64,000 nucleotides of DNA, taken from the NCBI RefSeq assembly GCF_000002985.6, contig NC_003279.8, positions 14,322,001 to 14,386,000 of the forward strand, given 5' to 3'. The position numbers and the translations under genes are program-made. The DNA comes from Caenorhabditis elegans (lineage: Eukaryota; Nematoda; Chromadorea; Rhabditida; Rhabditidae). The notes beneath the pieces were generated by a model. That model did not search any database. It saw only the letters and a list, made by a program, of their open reading frames with translations, and was not told the origin of the DNA. Positions within the stretch are counted from its first letter, which is position 1. Every line of letters begins with the position of its first letter. Positions 17,925 to 28,700 of the stretch are shown here, piece by piece.

Positions 17925-18368
17925 TATTACCGGTACAAAGAGTGTAGATAGTTAGAGAGTGACAGACATCCGGGACCCAAAGGGGCGGGGTGCGGGAACA
18001 GACGATTTGTGTCGATTTACGAAATGATGGCAACGAGGAAAACTCTGTAAATCGACACAAATCGTCTGTTCCCGCGCCCCGCCCCTTAGGGTCCCGGATG
18101 TCTGTCACTCTCTATCTACAATGGGGCTGTGCAAAAACCGGACCCACATGCGTCCGGTTTGGGGTAGCTTTCCACGGCGGCCGACAATTTCCGAGTTTCG
18201 CCACTCACTTTAAAATTGCTGATTAAGTATAGTGAGTGGCGAAACTCGGAAATTGTCGGCCGCCGTGGAAACCTACCCCAAAACCGGACGCAGTGCGTCT
18301 GGTGGTGTCAAAATCGGACGACCGGACTACGTTCTGTACAGCCCTAATCTACACTCTCAGTAACGGTA
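17925..18368. mobile_element. Fold-back element C, interrupted by a hAT-like MITE
   Basis: Arms TTACCGGTACAAAGAGTGTAG...GTGACAGACATCCGGGACCC at the left and the reverse complement at the right, with a TGTGTCGATTTACG/CGTAAATCGACACA inner stem. The right arm is split at 18122-18346 by a second element; removing it restores the arm. Confidence 0.75.
18122..18346. mobile_element. hAT-like MITE B, copy 1
   Basis: 225 bp, ends TGGGGCTGTGC and GTACAGCCCTA, flanked by ATCTACAA and ATCTACAC (8-bp target-site duplication with one change). The interior is a palindrome with ACCGGAC(G)-CATGCGTCCGGT. T(A)GGG ends plus 8-bp duplication point to the hAT superfamily. Confidence 0.78.
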
Positions 18369-18369
18369 A

Positions 18370-18860
18370 TGGTATTGCGATCATATTAATAGAAGCAATA
18401 CAGTTGAACAAATTTTTAAACCATCTTGGTCAAGATTGTGGAAAAAGGTCTTACTTTGGACTTGTTAGAACCTGAAAACCCTTTAAACTTATACCAAAAT
18501 TTTTAATCAATTTATGGAGTCCTGCGTAAAAGTCTTACACCGCAATCGTCTGACTGAAAACGTTCCAACCTGCAAAAAATATAACCTGAAAATCTTTTGT
18601 AGAGTGAAATTCAACTGTTATGCAAGAAATAGCGATTTATGTTCAATATGAAGACAAATTGTGAAAGCAATGTGTGAATTTCAAGGATGGTATGGCGTGA
18701 GGTTTTTCAGGCATCAGGAGTATACAGCTAATTCAAAATTTCGGAATTAATTTTCCAGTGCTACGAATAAAATTTTGTCAAAAAGAGGTTGTTCCGATGG
18801 AAAAAAAAACATAGAAAAAACCAGCACTGAATCCGAAGCCTTTGTATAATCTAAAATTTT
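18370..18860. other. Spacer without recognised features
   Basis: AT-rich sequence between two fold-back elements; no splice-bounded frame, RNA gene or repeat recognised. Confidence 0.5.
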
Positions 18861-18866
18861 ACCTAG

Positions 18867-19512
18867 AGGTGGAGTAGCGCCAGTGGGATTTTGTCGGAAT
18901 ACACACTCCAAAAAATTTCAGATTTTTCATAACTTTCGGTCAAAGTTTTGGCAAATTTACCAAAAATTTTGAAAAAATATGAGCTTTTGAGAAAATACAA
19001 AGCAATGCCTCATGTTCCAACCCCTACAATGTTTTGATACATTTCATTAAAATTTAATTAAAGTATTTGAAAAAGTCGAAAAAAAATGCATTTTTGGTCG
19101 ACTTCCAAAATTATGAGTGGCAAATACTGAAAAATACTGAGTGAGTGAGACAGTAAATAAAAAAATTTCAAAAAATTTTCAAATTTTTTTAAATGATATT
19201 CAGTCATTTTGGCATAGGGCTGTACAACTGGACGTCCGGTCGTCCAAACCGGACGCACATGCGTCCGGTTGGGGGTAGCTATCCACAACGGCCGACAATT
19301 TCCGAGTTTCGCCACTCACTATAAAATTGCTGATTAAGTATAGTGAGTGGCGAAACTCGGAAATTGTCGGCCGCCGTGGAAACCTACCCCAAAACCGGAC
19401 GCAGTGCGTCCGGTGGTGTCAAAATCGGACGACCGGACGCCGATTTGTACAGCCCTATTTTGGCACGATAGGAGTGGTTTTTAACAACTTTCCCCACTGG
19501 CGCTACTCCACC
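18867..19512. mobile_element. Fold-back element A (GGTGGAGTAGCGCCAGTGGG ends), interrupted
   Basis: Left end AGGTGGAGTAGCGCCAGTGG and right end CCCACTGGCGCTACTCCACC are reverse complements. The right half is split by MITE B copy 2. Related fragments at 54241-54735 and 63246-63710. Confidence 0.75.
19215..19457. mobile_element. hAT-like MITE B, copy 2
   Basis: 243 bp from TAGGGCTGTACA to TGTACAGCCCTA, flanked by a perfect 8-bp duplication TTTTGGCA (19207-19214 and 19458-19465). The interior palindrome matches copy 1, including CGGAAATTGTCGGCCG. No transposase frame. Confidence 0.88.
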
Positions 19513-19611
19513 GTTGAAGTTATAACACCATATCACCCTTGAATTCCGTAATGGGTGGAAACACAGCAGAGACAGAAAAAAACAGCTAAACCCGAATTGA
19601 ATCATCTCCCC

Positions 19612-21805
19612 CTAGGCCTTTTCTTCCTCCTCTCCTTCCTCTTCATCCTCATCCCATTCCTCGTCCTCTCCCTCTAGCTCCTCATCTTCCACTACTTCCT
19701 CTTCATCCTTCTTTGCTTCTGGCTTCGCTAGAGTTATCGTTTCAGATGCATCTACTTCTTCCTCCTTCTTCTTCTCTTCCTTAGATCCTTCCTCTCCTTC
19801 CTCTTCATCCTCTCCCTCATCCTCATCCCATTCCTCATCCTCCTCATCATCCTCCTCTGCCTTCTTCTCATCGGACTTTGCTGTTGTTGTACCTGTATCG
19901 TCTCCGCCAGCCTCTGCCCCATTAGTGGTTACATTTGACTCCTGAAACATTGAATTTTCAAGGAAATTTCTTTTTTTTTTTTTTGAATAAAAATCTCAAT
20001 TCTTGTTAGTCAGTCTTGTAAAAGTTCAGTAAAACCAACACACCTGCGCCCTGCGTCTTACTGAACAACGCAGCCACACACTTGTTAGCATCATTCACTC
20101 GGATTCGGTTACCCTGGAAGGAATTGTTAATTTGGTTAAACGGGTTATTAGAAACACTGTTAGAATAAGAAAAAAGAAACTTACAATAGCATCTGGCAGT
20201 AATCTGAGAAACTCTGTAATTGTGTCAGCTTCCACAGATGTGTCAAAGTCTTCGTAGTCCTGAAAAACAATGTTAAAAGTTTCAGGGGGTACAACTACTT
20301 TTCCAGCCAAATTCAATGGAAGTCTAAAGGGTACTGAAATTTGAGACTGCTTTTTTAGCCCAGAAATTTTGAGTTTAACTGAAAATGGGCCGCTTTTTTC
20401 AGAACTTTGAACCGCTATCAGTTTTTTTTTTGAGAAATTTTCGAAACGCTTCATTACTAAATTTGGTAGTTTTAGATCATTTTGGATTTAAAAAAGCAGT
20501 CTCAGACTTTGGTACTCCACCTTTAAAAACGGTCTGACAATTTGCTTCAGTAGCGAAGTCCTACAGTACTACTACAGTATCCCGATCATATCCCCCCACT
20601 AACCCTAAACCAATATCTCTTTAAAAGACAAAAACTCAATTTTTCCCAAGCTACAGTAATCCTTCAGTACTACTACAGTACCTCTACAATACTCCTACAG
20701 TACCCCGACCTTATCCCCTCACTAACCCTAAACTAATATCTCTTCAAAAACAAAAACTCAATTTTTCCCAAATTACAGTAATCTTACAGTACTCCTACAG
20801 TACCCCTACAGTAACCCTACCGTGCTACTACAGTACCCCAACCATATCCCCCACTAACCCTAAACCAATATCTCTTTAAAAGACAAAAACTCAATTTTTC
20901 CCAAGCTACAGTAATCCTTCAGTACTACTACAGTACCTCTACAGTACTCCTACAGTACCCCGACCTTATCCCCCCACTAACCCTAAACTAATATCTCTTC
21001 AAAAACAAAAACTCAATTTTTCCCAAATTACAGTAATCTTACAGTACTCCTACAGTACCCTTACAGTAACACTACCGTGCTACTACAGTACCCCAACCAT
21101 ATACCCCCACTAACCCTAAACCAATATCCCTTCAAAAACAAAAACTCAATTTTTCTCAAATTACAGTAACTTTACAGTACTCCTACAGTACCCCGACCAT
21201 ATTCCCACACTAAAAATAAACAAATATCTCTTCAAAAGACAAAAAGTCAACTTTTCCTGAGCTACCGTAACCTTACAGTACCCCATACAATACTACTACA
21301 GTGCCCCGACCATATCCCTCCCCTAACCTCAAACCAATATCCCTTCAAAAATCGAAAAGTCAATTTTTCCTAAACTACAGTACCCCTACAGTACATCTAC
21401 AAAACCTCTACAGTACTACTACAGTATCCCGACCATACCCCCCACTAACCTCAAACCAATATCCCTTCAAAAGACAATAACTCAACTTTACCTAAGCTAC
21501 AATAATCCTACAGTACTCCTACAGTACCCTGACTATATCCCCACAGTAATTTTTTACTTTAAAAAACTCACCCCCAAATACTCGTCCTCATAGAAAAACT
21601 GTGGAGGCAAGACTGCTCCATTCGGACCCTTCTTCGACGCATTCTCCCGCATAAACCTCCGTTGCTCGGCATGTTCTGGTTTCGTAATGTCGATTGAGTC
21701 AAATGGGATGCCTAATCCGTCAAGGATCATAAGAGTTCTCTGTACTCGATATTTAGTCTCCGGGTTTGCAGTGGCACTTGCTACGTAGACTTTCAGTGGG
21801 GCCAT
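19612..21805 (-). CDS. SH3BGR-like thioredoxin-fold protein with acidic tail
   Basis: Four exons: 21805-21572, 20259-20185, 20113-about 20042, 19941-19612; about 236 aa. Residues 1-103 form the SH3BGR/glutaredoxin-like fold: MAPLKVYVASATANPETKYR, a QRTLMILDGLGIPFDSIDI helix-strand, PPQFFYEDEYLGDYEDF, then a LRLLP helix. It has no CxxC, as is usual for this family. The C-terminal half is Glu/Asp-rich, as in vertebrate SH3BGR (about 239 aa). The family binds EVH1/SH3-type partners; no enzymatic role is established. The exon 3 to exon 4 junction is uneasy: the best-looking donor (CAG|GTGTGT, 20044) puts exon 4 out of frame and ends at once. Keeping the acidic frame needs the GT two bases later. 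Exon 4 is accepted because its long acidic frame matches the family. Confidence 0.82.
20530..21545 (-). repeat. CTACAGTACTCCTACAGTACCC array, intron 1 of the SH3BGR-like gene
   Basis: Two layers: short CTACAGTA(C/T)nn words, and larger units of about 120-180 bp carrying CCACTAACCCTAAACCAATAT and AAACTCAATTTTTCCCAA. The reverse complement of the same compound unit fills 47830-48935. Confidence 0.88.
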
Positions 21806-23150
21806 GTTGGGAGATCTGGAAAACGGATTTTCATGAAAAGTGGTAAAATTAAGGAAAAATGAAAGCATAATGGAGTAATAAGGTTCAAAAAAGAGGAAGT
21901 TTTTTACGTTTTCGAAAATAAAATTTATTTTTTTGCCCAAAAAAAGGACAGTCATTATGGCTGATGTCTGAAAAAAATTTGGGCAAAAATAAAAAGTTGT
22001 CTAAATTTTTTAAAAACGGGTAAGTCGTATATGCAGAATTCAGAAAATCTAGGTTTAACCCATCAAACACTATTAGACAATGGCAAAAACGAGTCATTTG
22101 TAGTACGTTTTTAAAAAAATACATTTACACACCTACTCTATAGATAGTGTGCATTACTATATTACAGGACTACTATATAAATATATATAGGATTAAAATC
22201 AAAAATCGGAGCAGAAAATTGTACTGAACCAAAGAAAATTGAGAAAAAGAGCCTTCAAAAAAAGAAAAACTGCTCTGAATGGGCCTAAAAGTACAAAGGG
22301 CGCATCTGACTAGAAAAGGACAAAGGGTGGGGGCTGTCCCATGATGCATGGATGAACTAAATACCAAAAAAAGACGAGTGAAAGTGCAATTGGACTTTTT
22401 TTAGTCGGATGTCAGCCGGGATTCTCTCTTGGGATGGAAAAAGATTTCGGGAAAAAATGGTTCGAGAGAATAGAAAAAGGGAAATTATAGGCCAAGAAAA
22501 AGGATGACTCATGAAAATTTGGAATTTTTAAGGGGAACCGTTGAAAATGTAGCTTTAGAGTATTTGTGAACCTGGGGCAAACTTGACAGGTTTTTAAAAG
22601 TTTTTTGACGTGGAGTTTGCAGATCTTTGTGATTTTAACAGGTTTTAAGGCCAATCAAACATTCTGAGAGGATTCTTTGCTGAAACATTTTGTATATCTC
22701 AAATAGTATTACCTACTACCGACATACGTGCCTTCTAGTACAAAAACTAAAACGTTAACATTACAATATACGAATCCGCGTATGCTTCCTGGCGATAATA
22801 GTATGCCTAATTTAACGTTTTCTATTCAAGCGAACAATGGCATACTACAATCATATATGAATACATACTATTATTCGAATGGTAGGAATACATGCGTGAT
22901 CAGGCAGTTTCACTAATAAGCTGCAATGATTTTAAGAGAAATTGTGTGAAAAAAGGAAATAGTGGCAATATAAGAGCGAAGAATTTGCAATCAAAGCAAA
23001 AAAATCTCTGAAAAACCGAAAAAACACATATATTTCTAATCTAGGCATTAACATAATGTTAGACTAAATAATACCTCTGTATTTGGAAAAAATAGTATAG
23101 TTGATTTGTTATTTTTTTCAATTACAGGGGATTTTGTGCTCGGAAAAATA
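21806..23150. other. Upstream spacer of the SH3BGR-like gene
   Basis: No splice-bounded coding sequence. The stretch 22690-22920 is more balanced in composition than its surroundings and can be read as a 62-codon frame, but there is no supporting evidence for a gene. Promoter elements not identified. Confidence 0.4.
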
Positions 23151-23179
23151 TACAAAACAGTAGTCTTAACTGCTCTTTA

Positions 23180-24600
23180 ATAAAGTCTTTATGCAATAAT
23201 TACTCTCTAATATTAGATGCACCCTGGAAAACTTTAAATTTATGAAAACATGGTATAAGAGGATATTTGGCATGCTGAATTCAAATATCGTAATAATTTT
23301 TTCTGATAATTGCTCATTTTTTTGTATTGGAGAAATTGAGAGAGAGAGGGGGGAGAGTCCTATAACAATAACGCAGCGTAATTCTTGAAATACGTTGTTT
23401 TACTTCAATTTCGATGAAAATTTATGAAAAGATGGTACAATATGCTATTTAACATGCTGAATTTAAATTTTATAATAACTTTTCATGAACATCACTCAAT
23501 TTTTCAATATCGGAGAAATTGAAGGGGTCCTATAAAAGTGCAGCGGTCTCAATTCCGACTTTGGTCGTTTTTTTTTTCAACTTCAGTGAAAAACTTATAA
23601 AAACATAGTAAGATGTGTAATTTTACATGCTGAGTTTATATTTTTAAATAAAATTTTATGGAAATTTGTCAGATTTTCTGTATTGAAGAAATTGAGCGGG
23701 GGTCTATAACAGTGACGCAGCCTAACTTTTGAAATATAGCCATTATTTTCAATTTTGATGAGAAATTTGTAAAAAATTGGTAGAATAGGCTATTTGACAT
23801 GCTGAATCTGAATATTACAATATACATTTATAAAAATCACTCGAATTTTCGATATCGGAGAAATTAAAGGGGTCCTATAAAAGTGCAGCGGTCTAATTTT
23901 GGACTTTGTCCGTTTTTTTTTAATTTGGAAGAAAAAGTTATGAAAATATGGGAAAATACGTTATTTGATAAGCTGAATTCAAATATCCTGATAACTTTTT
24001 ATGGAAAATGTCAGATTTTCTGTATCGAAGAAATTGAGAGGGGGGGGGGGGTCTATTACAGTGACGCAGCCTAACTGTTGAAATATAGTCAGTTTTTTTT
24101 TTCAATTTTGATGAAAAACTTCTGAAAACATGGTACAATAGGTTATTTGACATGCTGAATTCAAATATCACAATAAAATTTCATGGACATTTGTCAGATT
24201 TTCTGTATTCAAAAAATTAAGGGGTTCCTATATTAGGAACGCGGTGTAATTCTTTAGTTAGACAGTTTTTTTTTCCAAATTTGATGAGAAATTTGTAAAA
24301 AATTGGTAGAATAGGCTATTTGACATGCTGAATTTGAATATTACAATATACTTTTATAAAAATCACTCGAATTTTCGATATCGGAGAAATTAAAGGGGTC
24401 CTATAAAAGTGCAGCGGTCTAATTTTGGACTTTGTCCGTTTTTTTTTAAATTTGGAAGAAAAAGTTATGAAAATATGGGAAAATACGTTATTTGATAAGC
24501 TGAATTCAAATATCCTGATAACTTTTTATGGAAAATGCTCAAATTTTTAATATCGAAAAAACTGAACGGGTCCTATAGTATTCCATATACTCTGGGTGAA
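23180..24600. repeat. 174-bp satellite-like array
   Basis: Eight head-to-tail units with the marker GGGGTCCTATAAAAGTGCAG or variants near 23348, 23522, 23697, 23869, 24045, 24222, 24395 and 24568 (spacing 172-177). Every third unit is more alike: the block starting GATGAGAAATTTGTAAAAAA at 23757 recurs at 24283, 526 bp on, so there is a three-unit higher-order repeat. Confidence 0.9.
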
Positions 24601-25010
24601 AGAAGGGTTTAAAAAAAAGACGGGAGCCAAAAAGTGAAAGTGCGGAGACTAGCATGGACACACATGCACACAAGGGACCCCAGTATTTGGAAGAGGGGGG
24701 GGGGACCAGTCTCTGATTTCTCTGCGTCTCTTCACCCTCTCTCTCTCAGCGAATCAGTTGGCAGGGATGTGTAGTTAATGCGGGAGAAAAAGGCGCGGCG
24801 CCATTGGTTTCTCTAAATCTCTCTCATCTTTTTTTTTGAAGCTTCTGGGTTTTCAAGTGTGTAGGAGGGGGGGGGGAGGGCTCCCGAGAGCATTTGCCAT
24901 TGCTTGAAGATAGATAGAGAAAGAGAAGAAGAAGAAGAAGAAGAAACATGGTGCATCGAGGAAAGAAGGGAGAGATGAAGCTCTCTCTTTGAGGCACACC
25001 AAGACAAGAT
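24600..25010. promoter_or_regulatory. Mixed-composition block, possible distal promoter
   Basis: Stands out from the AT-rich spacer: CT-rich strings (CTCTCTCTC), poly-G of 8-9, GGCGCGGCGCCATTGG and an AAGAAG run. It could be a regulatory block or first non-coding exon for the SH3BGR-like gene 2.8 kb away. No strong evidence for either. Confidence 0.25.
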
Positions 25011-25019
25011 TGAATGTAT

Positions 25020-25620
25020 GTATAGTTTAAGAATAGTGTTGGAATTTATTTGAAGTGAAAAAAAAACATTTTTAAAAATTGAAAAAAAAAATTTTTTTTT
25101 TTTAATTGAAAAAAAATTTTTTAATTGGAAATTTTTTTTTTTAATTTCAATAATTAGTCAGTAAGCTTAATTTAAGGTTGAAATTTAAGAGAAAAATCGA
25201 TAAAAATTGAGCAAAAAATCGATTTTCAGTGAAAACATTGGAAATTTTCAAAAACCCCTATTTTAAGAAATTTTTTTCACTAATTTTTGATAATAAGTCT
25301 AAAAAAATGTTTGAAAAATAGAAGCAAATAGAAAAAAGGGGAAAAATGGAAAATTTTCAAAAAAAATTATTTTTCAATTTTTTTTCAAATCGGGAATGTT
25401 TAGAAATTTTCAAAAAAAAAAATTTCAAAAAAATTTTTTGTTTGGAAATTTTCAAAAACCTTTATTTAAAAAAAAACTATTTCACTAATTTTATATTTTT
25501 ATAATAAGTCTAAAAAAAAGTTTTTGAATTCTTGAAAAAAATTTTTTTTTTACACTTAATTTAATTTATTTACACTTAATTTAATTTAAACTAGAAACAA
25601 TGAAAACCCCATAGTACAGG
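25020..25620. other. A/T-run-rich low-complexity DNA
   Basis: Alternating runs of A and T of 4-10 bases; the erlectin-like gene's probable poly(A) signal (AATAAA on the minus strand) is at 25565-25570. Nothing else recognised. Confidence 0.5.
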
Positions 25621-25736
25621 TAAATCACAGAGGCAAGGCTCGAAGAATGGAAGGGAACAAGAAAAATGACCGGTAACAGGTAAAAAAAAGTGGAAAATTG
25701 GAAAGAAAATTATTTTGGGAATTGAATCAATTGGAA

Positions 25737-28700
25737 TTAAAGGTCCTCGTGAATCTTAACATCATGATCGTCTTCATCAGATTGCTCATGAGCTTCATCC
25801 TCCTCCTCCTCATCAATGCTCAATTCCACTGGAGCTGCTGCTGCTGCTGCTGCTGATTGAGAGCTCGACGCAACTTGTGTCAGCTCAATTAATCCATAAT
25901 CATCGGCAAATTGAAGTGGCTCACAGAATCGTTCACTATCAATTGTTAGCACGTATTGACAAGTTCTGGGTTCTGTTAGGTGCATTGAAAACGATAGAGC
26001 ACTGTGATCGGCGGTGGCGCAGCGGATTCGAACTTCTACGTCTCTGAAAGGAAATTTGGATTAGGATAATATATCGGAAAATATATATTAGGTCTCCAAA
26101 TAAGTTCCGGGTCAAAAATCATAACTTTGTTCGCTGCAAATCGATTTTTATGAAACTTTGGGGATTCATGTTATCAATTATGATCTTTCATTTGACAATA
26201 GTCACAAAAGTTGTTGACCACCCCAAGTGTCCTAACTCGGAGCCAATTTTTTTAGGCATTTTTCAGATCTCGCTTCTTTTCAGCTTTGAATTGAGGTTTG
26301 TGTGCGGATTTTTCTTTGTTGAGAACACATTATTAGAAAACGACAAAAGTTTGGAAAAAAATCCGTCCAAAAAATTTTTTTTGGTTGATCGTCCAAAAAT
26401 CTTCGAAAACATTTTTTGTCGAAAATTCTAGATTTTTTCTACAAAAATGATGTAACCAAGTGTAAACTATTTTTTACACACACAAAACACATCAGTTTAG
26501 TTTGATAAACTAAAATGATAATAGAAAATATAATTTTTTCGGATAATTTTTGAGTTTTTTGAATATTTCTTGAGCTTCAAATTTCAAACTAAAATGAATT
26601 TTATGTGTAAAAAATAGTTTACACTTGGTTACATCATTTTTGTAGAAAAAATCTAGAATTTTCGACAAAAATTTTTTGGACGGATTTTTTTCCAAACTTT
26701 TGTCGTTTTCTAATAATGTGTTCTAAACAAAGAAAAATCCACACACAAACATCAATTCAAAGCTGAAAAGAAGCGAGATCTGAAAAATGCCTGAAAAAAT
26801 AGGCTCCGAGTTAGGACACTTGGGGTGGTCAACAACTTTTGTGACTATTGTCAAATGAAAGATCATAATTGATAACATGAATTCCCAAAGTTTCATAAAA
26901 ATCGATTTGCAGCGAACAAAGTTATGATTTTTGACCCGGAACTTATTTGGAGACCTAATAGTAATCGTATTAAAAATCGAATTTTTTCAAAATTTCGAAA
27001 AAAAAGTTTTTTTTTTTTTAATTTTTGAAAATTTCCAAAGCATCATTGAACACTAGTCGGTTATATTTTTAATATTCAAAATAATTTTTTTTTTGAGAAA
27101 TATTAGAAATTATCAATGGTTTTTCGAAAAAAACATTTTTTTTTGGAAAATTTGTATATTCCCATTACTAATGCAATAATCGTATTGAAACTCATTTTGT
27201 TTTAATTCAAAATTTTTTTAAGGAAATAGGTTTTATTGTCATTACTTATGCAATGATTGTATTAAAAATCAACTTTTTCTTGAAATTTCGAAAAAAAAAT
27301 TTTGAAAAATTTTGAAAAATTTTGAAGCATCATTAAATAAACACTGGTGGGTTATATTTTTAATACTCAAAAAATGTTTATTTTAAAAAAAAGCCTATAG
27401 TATTAAATATCGATTTTTGAAAAAAATTATAAAAAACATTTTAAATTCTAAAGTTTTAAGCACGTACTCGGAGTGTTTTCCAAAAAATAAAGTAATTTAA
27501 TTGAATTTTTTTTTTTGGAAATATTTAAATTTATCTATGATTTTTGGTGTTTAACAAGTGGGAAGAGTTTTTCGAAAAAAAAAAATTTTTTTTTGGAAAA
27601 TTTGTATATTCCCATTACTAATGCAATAATCGTATTGAAACTCAATTTGTTTTAATTCAAAATTTTTTTTAGGTAAATAGGTTTAATGTCATTACATATG
27701 CAATGATTGTATTAAAAATCGACTTTTTCTTGAAATTGCGAAAAAATATTTTTTCGGAAAATTTGTGTATTTCCATTACTTATGCAATAATAGTATTTAA
27801 AATAAATGTTTTTTTAATTCAAAAAATTTTTTTTTGGAAGATTGATATATTCCCATTATTTATGCAATAATCGTATGGGAAATCGATTTTTTTATTTAAA
27901 ATTTTTTTTGTAAATTTTGTAATTTTACTGATTTTTTGTTAATTTTTAATTTCCTTACCTATGTGCTCCAGTCTCATCACAAATGTCACCTTTCGCATAG
28001 ATTTGACTAATCTGATCAATTTGATTGTTTCCCTGAAATCATTATTCACTTATATAAGATAACTCTATTATGGCGGGAACACAAAATCTCTGAAAATGCG
28101 TATTGCACAACATATTTGACGCGCAAAATATCTCGTAGCGAAAACTACTGTAGCTCTTGTGTCGATTTACGACGGGCTTGATTCTCGGAAAAAAACCGAA
28201 TTTTTCGCGAATTTTGACACCGATATTCAATTTTTCTCCGTTTTTTTTTTCTTATTCCTTGGTCTTATTTGTGATCTTTATTTTAATACTTTATCCATTA
28301 ATAAATTAATTTAATTGAAAAACGTCTAATATAGGCGCTATTATGATGAGTAAACTCCTACATGCGTATTTTTACATTATTTCCCGCCTATTACGGTTTA
28401 AAAAAACGCTTGTGGGAGTATTATCTTCAAAATTACGATAATATTGGGCATTTTTCAATTAAATTAATATTTACTAATGGATAAAATATTAAAATTAAGC
28501 ACAAATAAAAAACCAAGGAATCTGGAAAAAAAAACGACGAAGAAAAATTAAATATCGCTGTCGAAATTCGAAAAATTTGGTTTTTTTTCCGAGAATCAAG
28601 CCGACGTAAATCGACACGAGCGCTACAGTAGTTTTCGCTCACTGCAACTTTTTCCTCACGAGGGACGAGGAAAAGTGGTTTGTTCTTTCGTTTTTCACAG

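Noticed and set aside
22728..22916. 62-codon frame in the upstream spacer of the SH3BGR-like gene
   Set aside because: Amino-acid mix is plausible but there is no conserved motif, no acceptor before it, and it is short; left as unsupported.
26150..26431. 93-codon frame inside the mariner-ended palindrome
   Set aside because: It lies entirely in one arm of a fold-back element; no transposase motifs (no DDD/DDE pattern) can be seen.
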